Source: Klebsiella pneumoniae
GTDB taxonomy: Bacteria > Pseudomonadota > Gammaproteobacteria > Pseudomonadales > Azotimanducaceae
Assembly (NCBI GenBank): GCA_945861675.1
Contig: CAMAVY010000007.1
Span: 1 to 46,359, forward strand
Direction of reading: 5' to 3'
DNA: 46,359 bases
The number at the start of each line of letters is the position of its first letter. Within the stretch, counting starts at the first letter, position 1. Shown here one piece after another: positions 16,992 to 25,186 of the stretch. Position numbers and translations under genes: made by a program. A model generated the notes under the pieces. It ran no database searches. It was given only the letters and a program-made list of their open reading frames with translations, and was not told where the DNA came from.

Positions 16992-18134
16992 TCAGCGCCC
17001 ACGTTGTGTTCGCTCCGGCGGATATGTGAGTTCCCAGTGCACGCGCATCGTCAGGCCGATCAACAATCCGGAAAACACCAGGCTATTGCCGCCGTAGCTG
17101 ATGAACGGCAGTGTCAAACCCTTGGTCGGCAGCAGACCCGTGTTAACACCGACGTTGATCAGCGTTTGAACGCTGAGCAGCGTACCTACCCCGTATGCCA
17201 CGTAGGCACCAAAGCGATGGCCGCGAAGTTCCGCGCGCCGACCCAGTACCAACATGCGGACAGCGATGGCCAGCAACAATGCGAAGACGATCGTGGCGCC
17301 GACCATGCCAGTCTCTTCGGCAATCACAGCGAACAGGAAGTCGTTGTGCGCTTCCGGCAGGTAGAACAGTTTCTGCACGCTGTCACCGAGGCCAAGCCCG
17401 AACCACTCGCCGCGACCGAATGCGATGAGCGCCTGCGTCAATTGATAACCGCCGCTGAACTGCTCGGGCCACGGATCGCGGAACGTGCCAAGCCGGGCCA
17501 TGCGATATGGCTGAAGCAGAATCAATGCAACGATGGCGCCAGTACCAAGCACAATCAGCACACTCAGATGCGAACCGCGCGCACCCGCAAGCAGCAACAC
17601 GCCAAATGTCGTCGCGGCCAACACCACTGCGGTGCCAAAGTCCGGCTCGACAAGCAGCAGCACGCCAGTGCCCGTCAATGCCAGCAAAATTCGACCGACT
17701 TGTCGCAAGCTGCCGATTTCCTTGTGTGTCAACGCAAGGTGGCGCGCAAGGAACACAATGAATGCCACCTTCATGAACTCGGACGGTTGAATGGTGAAGG
17801 CGCGGAAATCAAGCCAGCGACTAGCGCCATTCACACGCTTGCCGATCCCGTGCACCAGCACCAGTACCAGTAACAGCACACCAATCAGAAACAGCAGCCG
17901 TCCGTACTTCTGCCAGCGGGACAGCGGCACCATCAATGCGAGAAACGCCATCAACACCGCGCCTGACCCTGCAATCGCCTGGCGAATCACAAATCCGAAC
18001 GCGCTTGCCGGGTGCTCGAGCGATGCGATCTCCATCGACGCGGACCCGACCATTGCCACGCCGATCAGCAGCACGACCAGCCAGAGCGCGAGCCCCGTGG
18101 TATCGATGCCCGATGTTGCGGTCATGGGCCTCAT
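16992..18134 (-). CDS. ftsW: septal peptidoglycan glycosyltransferase FtsW (SEDS family)
   Basis: A multi-pass inner-membrane SEDS polymerase that works with FtsI to build septal peptidoglycan from lipid II; 380 residues and about ten hydrophobic segments. The signature loop LGDSVQKLFYLPEAHNDFLFAVIAEETG carries the catalytic Asp after PEAHN. The C-terminal signature GLTLPFISYGGNSL is present. The ATG overlaps the murD stop by 4 bases (ATGA). Some relatives put mraY or murG nearby; neither is here. Confidence 0.97.
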   Translation of the reverse strand: MRPMTATSGIDTTGLALWLVVLLIGVAMVGSASMEIASLEHPASAFGFVIRQAIAGSGAVLMAFLALMVPLSRWQKYGRLLFLIGVLLLVLVLVHGIGKRVNGASRWLDFRAFTIQPSEFMKVAFIVFLARHLALTHKEIGSLRQVGRILLALTGTGVLLLVEPDFGTAVVLAATTFGVLLLAGARGSHLSVLIVLGTGAIVALILLQPYRMARLGTFRDPWPEQFSGGYQLTQALIAFGRGEWFGLGLGDSVQKLFYLPEAHNDFLFAVIAEETGMVGATIVFALLLAIAVRMLVLGRRAELRGHRFGAYVAYGVGTLLSVQTLINVGVNTGLLPTKGLTLPFISYGGNSLVFSGLLIGLTMRVHWELTYPPERTQRGR

Positions 18135-19480
18135 GCACCGATCTCCCTGACCAGTGCTGTAACCGCTGCGGCGAAACAGTCGCCGCGCTCCTCAAAGTTC
18201 TTGAACTGATCGAGGCTGGCGCACGCAGGCGCAAGCAAAACGCAATCACCGGGTTCGGCCAGCTCGAAACCGGCACGAACGGCGCGCTGCAATACACCTG
18301 CAGCATGGACCGGCAGTCTGCCGGCAATGGCCGACGCAATCCGATCGCCGTCACGACCGATGGTAACGACTGCACGCACCGAACCTGGAAGGGCTGCGGC
18401 CAGATCAGAAAAATCAGAGCCCTTGCCATCGCCACCCGCAATCAGAACGATGCGACCGGATATCGCACCACCCACGCCGGCAAGTGCAGCCAATGCAGCG
18501 CCTTCATTAGTGGCCTTCGAATCATTGATGAACTCGACACCGCGCAGTGTCGCGACGCTCTGGCAGCGATGCGGCAGACCCGCGAATGTTGTGAGCGCCG
18601 GCAGTACACGCGGAATCTCTATACCGAAGGCATGCGCAAGCGCCAACGCGGCCAGCACATTGGCTTCGTTGTGCGTACCACGAAGCCGCAACGCATTCGC
18701 AGCGACGAGCGTCGCATTGCCGAGCAACAGCTGGCGCATACCCTGAACATCCGCAATGCCGAACTGATCATCGCCGGGTGCATCAAGTCCAAAGGAAACC
18801 GCAGCAGCAGCCGGTGCATGTAGCGGGCGCGTCGCAGTGTCATCGCGATTGAACACACAATGCTGTGTGCCTGCGTAGATCCGGCGTTTGGATTCCGCAT
18901 AGGCAGCGATGTCGCCGTACCGATCAAGGTGATCAGGCGAAACATTCAGCACCGTCGCCGCGAAGCACTGCAGCTCGTGCGTGATGTCCAGCTGAAAGCT
19001 GGACAGCTCAAGCACATAGCACTGCACAGCGTCATCGAGCAACGCCAGCGCCGGCGTGCCCAGATTACCGCCCACGGCAACGCGAACGCCGGCAGCAGCC
19101 AGCAACTCGCCCATAAGTACGGTGACGGTGCTTTTTCCATTGGTGCCCGTGATGCCGATGACGGGTGCGCGCGCCACACGAGCAAACAGATCGATGTCGG
19201 ACAGCACAGGCACACCACGCGCACGCGCGTCTGCCGTGATCTGTTCAAGCCCCGCTATGCCTGGGCTCGCGACGATGCAACTTGCTGCATTGATCACGCC
19301 TGCATCGAATGCGCCGAGATGCTGCTCGACCTCGGGACAGGCTTTGGCAATCTCGGCTGCAAAGGGCGGCTGGGCACGAGAATCCATCACCACCACCCGC
19401 GCCGATGGCGCAAGGTGACGCACAACCGACGCGCCTGTAATGCCGAGTCCGAGCACGAGAGTGAACGGCATTGTGTTCAT
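18131..19480 (-). CDS. murD: UDP-N-acetylmuramoylalanine--D-glutamate ligase MurD
   Basis: Adds D-Glu to UDP-MurNAc-L-Ala; 449 residues, the usual length. The N-terminal dinucleotide-like motif is GLGITGASVV (11-20), the ATP loop GITGTNGKST lies at 109-118, the glutamate/Mg segment LELSSFQLD follows, then NVSPDHLDRYG, and the C-terminal domain motif FINDSKATNEGA is present. It overlaps murE by 4 bases (ATGA) upstream and ftsW by 4 downstream. In the standard order murF and mraY separate murE from murD; here the two genes touch. Confidence 0.97.
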   Translation of the reverse strand: MNTMPFTLVLGLGITGASVVRHLAPSARVVVMDSRAQPPFAAEIAKACPEVEQHLGAFDAGVINAASCIVASPGIAGLEQITADARARGVPVLSDIDLFARVARAPVIGITGTNGKSTVTVLMGELLAAAGVRVAVGGNLGTPALALLDDAVQCYVLELSSFQLDITHELQCFAATVLNVSPDHLDRYGDIAAYAESKRRIYAGTQHCVFNRDDTATRPLHAPAAAAVSFGLDAPGDDQFGIADVQGMRQLLLGNATLVAANALRLRGTHNEANVLAALALAHAFGIEIPRVLPALTTFAGLPHRCQSVATLRGVEFINDSKATNEGAALAALAGVGGAISGRIVLIAGGDGKGSDFSDLAAALPGSVRAVVTIGRDGDRIASAIAGRLPVHAAGVLQRAVRAGFELAEPGDCVLLAPACASLDQFKNFEERGDCFAAAVTALVREIGA

Positions 19481-21033
19481 GACGCGCGCCTCTTCAACGC
19501 GGCTTGCACTGCTGCGGCGTCCGAGAAGTCATGGCGTATTCCGCCAATCTCCTGATAGGTCTCGTGACCCTTACCCGCAATCAACACCACGTCGCCAGGC
19601 GCAGCAGCAACTACTGCGTCGGCGATCGCACGCGCACGGTCATGTTCCGCGCGCCACTCGGCGTGTTTCACCGCGCCCGGCTTGTCGAACAAAGCGGCAT
19701 GATTGGCCACAGCGGGCTGATCGGTAAACGAACGCGCATCAGCGAATATCTGTTCCGGATCCTCAGAGCGCGGGTTGTCGTCCGTCAGTACAACGCAGTC
19801 GGCCAATCGGTCAGCAACGGCGGCCATCAGCGGCCGTTTGCCGCGATCGCGATCGCCACCACAGCCAAACACGCACCACAGTCGGCCGCGTGTCAGTGCC
19901 CGCAGTGCCGTGAGCGCCTTCTCCAGGCCGTCAGGCGTATGCGCATAGTCGACCACAACCAGTACATCGTCCGATGCGCCGAACCGCTGCATGCGCCCGG
20001 GTGCCGGCGTCAGCGTTGGCAGCACACGCTCGATGTCCGATAACTCAATGCCGAGTGCAAGTGCGGTCGCCACCACAGCCGTAAGATTGCTGGCATTGAA
20101 ACGACCGATCAGCTGCGTATCGACCTGCAGCATGCCAACAGGCGTATGCATGTGGCCTGCGACGGTACCTGCAGAGACAGCACGTGACACAAAGCGGACG
20201 TCCGCGTCGATGCCGTTGCCTGTGCCATCGCCGTGTGCATCGATCGAGTAACCAAGCAGCCGCGGACCCTCGCACTTTGCCCAGCGGCGGCCCTGTTCGT
20301 CGTCCAGATTTATGACGCGGGCAGCGATGCCCGGCCAGGCAAGCAGGCGTTGCTTGGCCTCCGCGTAGGCCGCCATGCTGCCGTGGTAGTCCAAGTGATC
20401 GCGGGTGAGATTCGTGAACACGGCGACAGCGAATCGCAGGCCCGCGACACGCTGCTGATCCAACGCATGTGAGCTCACTTCCATGGCCGCCACGCGCGCG
20501 CCGCGCGCAACCATGTGCTTGAGTGTCTGATGGTTGGTCACCACATCTGCGGTCGTGAGCTGTCCGCCTTCGATGTGACCAGCAAACCCCGAGCCCAATG
20601 TGCCCAGTACACCGCAAGGCACGCCAACGCCCTCAAGCAACTGTGCAAGTAGCCAGGTGACCGTTGTCTTGCCGTTCGTACCCGTGACACCAACCAGCGA
20701 CAACGCGGCCGATGGCATGCCAGCACAGCGATCCGCTATGTCTCCGACCATCACTCGCAAGCGCGGGATCTTCATGCATGGGATCGCCGCCGGGAATGGT
20801 CCGACAGCATCACCTTCAATCAGCGCGGCAATAGCCCCACGCGCGGCGGCTGCACCGACATACCGCGCACCATCGTCAGCTTGACCCTTCAGCGCAATGA
20901 ACAGGTCGCCGGGTTGCACACGCCGGCTGTCCAATGCCACGCCGGACACTGCCAGATCGACAAAGGCGCGTGGCAGTTGCGCTGCGCTGGGTGCCGGCAG
21001 CAGATGCGCAAGGCGGAGTGAGGTCGCGACCAT
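19477..21033 (-). CDS. murE: UDP-MurNAc-tripeptide synthetase MurE (meso-diaminopimelate adding)
   Basis: Adds the third amino acid to the peptidoglycan stem. It has 518 residues from the ATG at 21033, which overlaps the ftsI stop by one base (TGATG). The ATP loop GVTGTNGKTT is at about 115-124; EVSSHAL, TNLTRDHLDYHG and DYAHTPDGL follow in order. DNPRSEDP at about 419-426 is the motif specific for meso-diaminopimelate, so the wall is of the usual Gram-negative A1-gamma type. There is no sign of a MurF domain fused to it, although murF is missing from its normal place immediately downstream. Confidence 0.96.
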   Translation of the reverse strand: MVATSLRLAHLLPAPSAAQLPRAFVDLAVSGVALDSRRVQPGDLFIALKGQADDGARYVGAAAARGAIAALIEGDAVGPFPAAIPCMKIPRLRVMVGDIADRCAGMPSAALSLVGVTGTNGKTTVTWLLAQLLEGVGVPCGVLGTLGSGFAGHIEGGQLTTADVVTNHQTLKHMVARGARVAAMEVSSHALDQQRVAGLRFAVAVFTNLTRDHLDYHGSMAAYAEAKQRLLAWPGIAARVINLDDEQGRRWAKCEGPRLLGYSIDAHGDGTGNGIDADVRFVSRAVSAGTVAGHMHTPVGMLQVDTQLIGRFNASNLTAVVATALALGIELSDIERVLPTLTPAPGRMQRFGASDDVLVVVDYAHTPDGLEKALTALRALTRGRLWCVFGCGGDRDRGKRPLMAAVADRLADCVVLTDDNPRSEDPEQIFADARSFTDQPAVANHAALFDKPGAVKHAEWRAEHDRARAIADAVVAAAPGDVVLIAGKGHETYQEIGGIRHDFSDAAAVQAALKRRAS

Positions 21034-22727
21034 CAGATCGTGCCCCCCCAATCCTGAATGTCGCCGTCCGGTGGTACTTCAAGCAGCCGCAGCGCTTGTG
21101 CAGCAACCCGCCCGAACACTGGCGCTGCGATGTCGCCGCCACCAAAGCGCGCGCCAGACGGGTCATCGACAATAATGACAACCACGATGCGTGGCGCTGT
21201 TGCGGGCGCAAAGCCAGCAAAGAACGCAACGTGCCGATCGTCCACGTAACGGCCATTGGCCCCGACCTTGCGCGCCGTGCCGGTCTTTCCTGCGATCCGA
21301 TAACCCGGCACACGGGCCTTCGGCGCAGTTCCACCCACGCCGACTACGCCTTCGAGCATGCGGGCGATCTGTGCGGCAACCCTCGCATCAACCACACGCA
21401 CACCATCCGGGACATGCGCTCGGCGCACGACAGACACAGGACGCAGTATTCCACCCGCTGCGAACACCGAGTACGCGCGCGCCAACTGCAGCGGTGTAGC
21501 CGTGAAGCCGTATCCGTAGGCAAGCGTTGCCCGCACGAGTGGTAGCCGCGGATTGACGGGCAATGCACCTAACGCCTCACCAGGCAATTTGCAGCCGGTG
21601 CGTTCGGTCAATCCAACACGCTGCAGCACACTTGGCAGCGCCTGTTCACTCAGTTGCAATGCGACTTTGGTGATTCCGACCTGACTCGACTGGGCCAGAA
21701 TCTGGCCCAACGACAAAACGCCCTTGTTGTGTGGATCTTTGATGGTTTTGTTGGCCACACGGATGTAGCCGGGGTTCGTGTCAATCAGCGTGTCCGTTCT
21801 GATGACGCCTGTCTCAAGGCCCGCTGTCATCGCAAACGGCTTGAGCGTTGAGCCCGGCTCGTACAGATCTGTGACCGCCTTGTTCCGCAGGGCTGCGGGA
21901 CCTCCCGGCAGACGCCGATTCGGGTTGAACGAAGGCAGGTTGGCCATCGCAAGCACTTCAGCCGTGTTGGCGTCCAACATCACCAGCGACGCAGACTTCG
22001 CGCCTTGTTCGTTGACCGCGCGCTTCAGCTCCCTGTAGGCCATGTACTGCAGGCGTAGATCGATCGTCAGCGACAGGTCTTCGCCCGGTCGTTCAGCTGC
22101 TATGTACTCCAGATCACGAACAATTTTTCCGCGACGATCCTTGAGTACGCGTTTGCTGCCTTGCTCGCCACGCAGTTCGGTATTGAACGTCAGCTCAGCA
22201 CCTTCAACACCGTGGTCATCAATATTCGTCAGACCGACAATGTGTGCAGCTATTTCGCCAGCAGGGTAGTAGCGCTTGTATTCGCGCCGAAAGTGCACGC
22301 CACCCAGTTTGCGCGCAGCAAGTTCTGCCTTCAGCGTGGCTGAATGCTCAGCGTCGACGCGGCGCGCGACATAGACGAACTCACGTTTGGCGTTATCAGC
22401 CAGGCGCTTCCGAAGTTGCGCGAGATCAAGCCCCAGTACCCTGGCAGTAATCGCAACAGCAAGTGGATCAAGCTCCGGCTTCGCCGTCGGATCAACCCAC
22501 ACGGAATCAACCGGCGTACTCACTGCCAGCGGCTCGCCGCGGCGGTCACGGATTACGCCACGCAGCGCCGAGCTGACTTCGGTGCGGACCGAGCGGGCTT
22601 CTCCTTGTTCGCGGAGGAAATCGCGGTCCGTGATGTTCAGATAGCTGATACGTGCGGCCGCCACCGTACCCATGCCCAGAATGCACGCAAGCATCAGCGT
22701 CAGGCGGGCACCGAAGCCGTACTTCAT
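21033..22727 (-). CDS. ftsI: septal peptidoglycan transpeptidase FtsI (PBP3)
   Basis: A class B penicillin-binding protein that cross-links septal peptidoglycan in complex with FtsW. It has 564 residues, one N-terminal membrane segment (about 9-27), a pedestal domain, then the transpeptidase. The catalytic S293 lies in STLK (293-296) and K481-T482-G483 in KTGT. The second motif, normally SxN, reads S347-S348-Q349 in the context AQSSQVGITK; the codon is CAG at 21681-21683. The rest of the active-site surroundings are normal, so the gene looks functional with an unusual residue. It overlaps ftsL by 4 bases and murE by 1. Confidence 0.96.
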   Translation of the reverse strand: MKYGFGARLTLMLACILGMGTVAAARISYLNITDRDFLREQGEARSVRTEVSSALRGVIRDRRGEPLAVSTPVDSVWVDPTAKPELDPLAVAITARVLGLDLAQLRKRLADNAKREFVYVARRVDAEHSATLKAELAARKLGGVHFRREYKRYYPAGEIAAHIVGLTNIDDHGVEGAELTFNTELRGEQGSKRVLKDRRGKIVRDLEYIAAERPGEDLSLTIDLRLQYMAYRELKRAVNEQGAKSASLVMLDANTAEVLAMANLPSFNPNRRLPGGPAALRNKAVTDLYEPGSTLKPFAMTAGLETGVIRTDTLIDTNPGYIRVANKTIKDPHNKGVLSLGQILAQSSQVGITKVALQLSEQALPSVLQRVGLTERTGCKLPGEALGALPVNPRLPLVRATLAYGYGFTATPLQLARAYSVFAAGGILRPVSVVRRAHVPDGVRVVDARVAAQIARMLEGVVGVGGTAPKARVPGYRIAGKTGTARKVGANGRYVDDRHVAFFAGFAPATAPRIVVVIIVDDPSGARFGGGDIAAPVFGRVAAQALRLLEVPPDGDIQDWGGTI

Positions 22728-23035
22728 GGCAACACCAGTCGGGTTTCGTCGGCCGCAGGTACACGCATGCCAAGATCGACCATCGCGACCGTTTCAACAT
22801 GGGAGTAGGACGAAAATGCGCCCTTCTCCAGCAGCAGCTGACCACGTTCGGAAAGCAGGTCGTCGCGCTGCTGAACGATCGCCTGCTGCGCGCGAAACAC
22901 AGCGCGCATGCGCGCGGAGCAGTAGCTGACGGCCAGCGCTGTCACAGTGCAGAAGATCGCAAGCAACATGCACGCGCGCACCGATCTGTCGCCGGTCCAC
23001 GCGCGCAACGCCTCGAATGGTGTCGGTGTGGTCAT
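22724..23035 (-). CDS. ftsL: cell division protein FtsL
   Basis: A 103-residue bitopic divisome protein that forms a coiled-coil complex with FtsB and FtsQ and activates FtsW/FtsI. The membrane segment is near residues 21-39 and is followed by a Gln/Glu/Leu-rich coiled coil (FRAQQAIVQQRDDLLSERG). The sequence is weakly conserved, as in all FtsL, but size, topology and position between rsmH and ftsI are diagnostic. ATGA overlaps join it to both neighbours. Confidence 0.93.
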   Translation of the reverse strand: MTTPTPFEALRAWTGDRSVRACMLLAIFCTVTALAVSYCSARMRAVFRAQQAIVQQRDDLLSERGQLLLEKGAFSSYSHVETVAMVDLGMRVPAADETRLVLP

Positions 23036-23964
23036 GCAACGCGCTCGACAACTCGAAGCACGGCACTTCGCGCGCGAGGATTCCGGGCCACTTCGTCGTC
23101 TGCGGCGCGTTGTGCACGACCGAGGGCGCGCAACGGCGCGCGCGCAGCGCGCGCGATCGGCAAGCGCGCGATCCGCGGATCCCGGTCCAACAACTCCGGC
23201 CGAAATGCCTGCTTGACACGACGATCTTCACCGGAGTGAAACGCGATGAACACTGCGCGACCGCCTACGCGAAGCACGTGCGGCAGTTGTCGGAGCAACG
23301 CATCAAGCTGCTGCAACTCTGCGTTGACTTGAATTCGCAACGCCTGAAAAACACGCGTTGCGGGGTGTTGATTTGCCGGCCATCGCGGATGTGCGACAGT
23401 CACAAGTTCCGCAAGCTGGCGCGTGGTCTCGATACGCGTTTCAGCACGAGCACGAACAATCGCGGCGGCAATTCGTCGGCTGTAACGCTCATCGCCAAAC
23501 CTGAAAAAGCAGTCTGCAAGCTCAACTTCGCTCGCACTGTTCACAAACTCTGCCGCAGTCAATGCGCCACGCTGATCCATGCGCATATCGAGCGGGCCGT
23601 CGTGCAGGAAGCTCATGCCGCGCGCGGGATCGTCGAGTTGTGGCGATGAAACGCCAAGATCAACCAACAACGCATCAACAACGGAATCGCTAGCGCCGAG
23701 CACAGTGGCAAGCACATCGCTAAGCGTTGAATAGGCTGCGCGATGAATTTCGAAGCGAGCGTCAGCAAGCGCGAGTGAGCGCCCGATGCTGACAGCTTGT
23801 TCGTCCCAGTCCATCGCAATCACGCGCCCTCCAGCCCCAAGCAGATCTAGCAGTACTCGGGAATGGCCGCCTCGACCAAAGGTCGCATCAACAACAACTG
23901 CATCCGATGGCAATGACTGGAAAGCCGCCAAGACTTCCCGAGTCATAACCGGTTCGTGCTGCAT
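23032..23964 (-). CDS. rsmH: 16S rRNA (cytosine1402-N4) methyltransferase RsmH
   Basis: Methylates N4 of C1402 in the ribosomal P-site using S-adenosylmethionine. It has 310 residues with the typical N-terminus MQHEPVMTREVL, the SAM motif VVDATFGRGGHSRVLL (about 23-38), DLGVSSPQLDDPARGMSF, and the C-terminal region beginning FIAFHSGEDRRVK, where the family usually has a similar SFHSLEDRIVK. The C-terminus has an Arg/Ala-rich stretch encoded by alternating CG repeats (around 23120-23170). Two bases separate it from mraZ. RsmI, encoded at 25187-26059, adds the 2'-O-methyl group to the same nucleotide. Confidence 0.97.
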   Translation of the reverse strand: MQHEPVMTREVLAAFQSLPSDAVVVDATFGRGGHSRVLLDLLGAGGRVIAMDWDEQAVSIGRSLALADARFEIHRAAYSTLSDVLATVLGASDSVVDALLVDLGVSSPQLDDPARGMSFLHDGPLDMRMDQRGALTAAEFVNSASEVELADCFFRFGDERYSRRIAAAIVRARAETRIETTRQLAELVTVAHPRWPANQHPATRVFQALRIQVNAELQQLDALLRQLPHVLRVGGRAVFIAFHSGEDRRVKQAFRPELLDRDPRIARLPIARAARAPLRALGRAQRAADDEVARNPRARSAVLRVVERVA

Positions 23965-23966
23965 GT

Positions 23967-24434
23967 TTAGATTCGATCCAGCAAAGCAACTCGTTCATGT
24001 CCCATCGACTGCAGATCCTCTGCCGCCTTACGTCGCCACTCGATGCGGCGAGCGTCCCAGTTCTCTTCGCTCCACAATTCGAATTTGTTACCTTGCCCAA
24101 CCACTGCCACGCGCTTGTCCAACCCTGCGTACTCGCGCAAGTCAGACGGCAACAGCACGCGCCCACTACCGTCGATCTCAACCTCGGCGGCATGTCCCAA
24201 CATCATTCGTTGCAACCGGCGGTAGCGCTCATCGATGTTCGGCAGGTCGTCCAACGCCGTTTCGATAGGCCGCCAAGCCGCTGCCGAATACAGGAGCAGG
24301 CATTGCTCGCGCAGATCGACCGTCACAACGACCACACTCCCGCCGTCGGTCTCCAGCGCCTCCCGGCAACGGCCCGGCAAGGTGATGCGACCTTTTGGAT
24401 CGACAGCGGCTTTGATGCAGCCCTTGAGTACCAA
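23967..24434 (-). CDS. mraZ: transcriptional regulator MraZ
   Basis: A 155-residue AbrB-like double swapped-hairpin DNA-binding protein that represses the dcw cluster. The first half carries DPKGRITLPGRCRE and the second EIDGSGRVLLPSDLREY, the duplicated MraZ motif. The start is a TTG at 24434; this places MVLKG exactly where the family has MFRG, so the unusual start codon is supported by homology. Five GTG repeats spaced 10 bp apart lie 42-84 bases upstream and are its likely operator. It is the first gene of the cluster. Confidence 0.94.
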   Translation of the reverse strand: MVLKGCIKAAVDPKGRITLPGRCREALETDGGSVVVVTVDLREQCLLLYSAAAWRPIETALDDLPNIDERYRRLQRMMLGHAAEVEIDGSGRVLLPSDLREYAGLDKRVAVVGQGNKFELWSEENWDARRIEWRRKAAEDLQSMGHERVALLDRI

Positions 24435-24475
24435 TTGCGCGCGCTCGCAAGTTGGGGTGCGTCAGGGAATGAAAG

Positions 24476-24518
24476 CACCGACCGACACAATTTGCCACTA
24501 TCCCCCACTTTTCGCCAC
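24476..24518 (-). promoter_or_regulatory. MraZ-box array, five repeats at 10-bp spacing
   Basis: On the minus strand GTG triplets occur at exactly 10-base intervals; their complements CAC are at 24516-24518, 24506-24508, 24496-24498, 24486-24488 and 24476-24478. The three most upstream are full GTGG boxes and the last two read GTGT and GTGC. Known MraZ operators are short GTG-containing direct repeats at one helical turn, usually three or four. The array lies between the expected promoter and the TTG start of mraZ. I could not identify -35/-10 elements with confidence. Between 24519 and 24728 I see no gene. Confidence 0.8.
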
Positions 24519-24728
24519 CAGTACCTGCCTGAAAATGATCAAAAAATCTACAGACGCAGATTGTGCCGTGGCCGGTGCGTATTTTTTGCACATGACGGAA
24601 AAAAAACTGCACATGGACGCACGGACGAACCGGCCGTCGCTGGCGGGCTCGCGCTGCGTTCACATGTCGGTAGATGAAGGCGGGAAGAGGCCAGAGGGCG
24701 ACACAACCTCGCGCGCAATCGCCGCCCA

Positions 24729-24759
24729 CTTTGGATGGGGCCAAGGACCCCATCCAAAG
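24729..24759. terminator. perfect 12-bp stem-loop between rnpB and mraZ
   Basis: CTTTGGATGGGG (24729-24740) and CCCCATCCAAAG (24748-24759) form perfect arms with a 7-base loop. It begins just after the rnpB 3' end, on the transcribed side. A TTTTT run on the minus strand (complement 24767-24771) lies before the hairpin, not after it, so this is not a standard intrinsic terminator. It may block read-through from rnpB into the mraZ operon or protect the RNA from trimming. Confidence 0.5.
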
Positions 24760-24771
24760 AAGGTGGAAAAA

Positions 24772-25124
<353 letters not shown>

Positions 25125-25129
25125 CCGCC

Positions 25130-25135
25130 ATGCTA
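25130..25135 (-). promoter_or_regulatory. possible -10 element of rnpB
   Basis: TAGCAT on the minus strand lies 6-7 bases before the inferred 5' end of RNase P RNA and is followed by a GC-rich discriminator (GGCGGC). No convincing -35 element is visible 16-18 bases upstream, so the call is tentative. Confidence 0.35.
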
Positions 25136-25186
25136 GCAGTGCTGCGGCGCCGAAAGGCCTTTTCTCCCGGTCGAGATTGCCCTTTG

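Noticed and set aside
16689-17873. A 394-codon open frame on the plus strand opposite murC and ftsW
   Set aside because: It spans the ends of two conserved genes on the other strand; Gln/Arg-rich shadow with no domain.
19477-21033. MurE-MurF fusion that could explain the missing murF
   Set aside because: The murE product is 518 residues with a single Mur ligase domain set; there is no second ATP loop.
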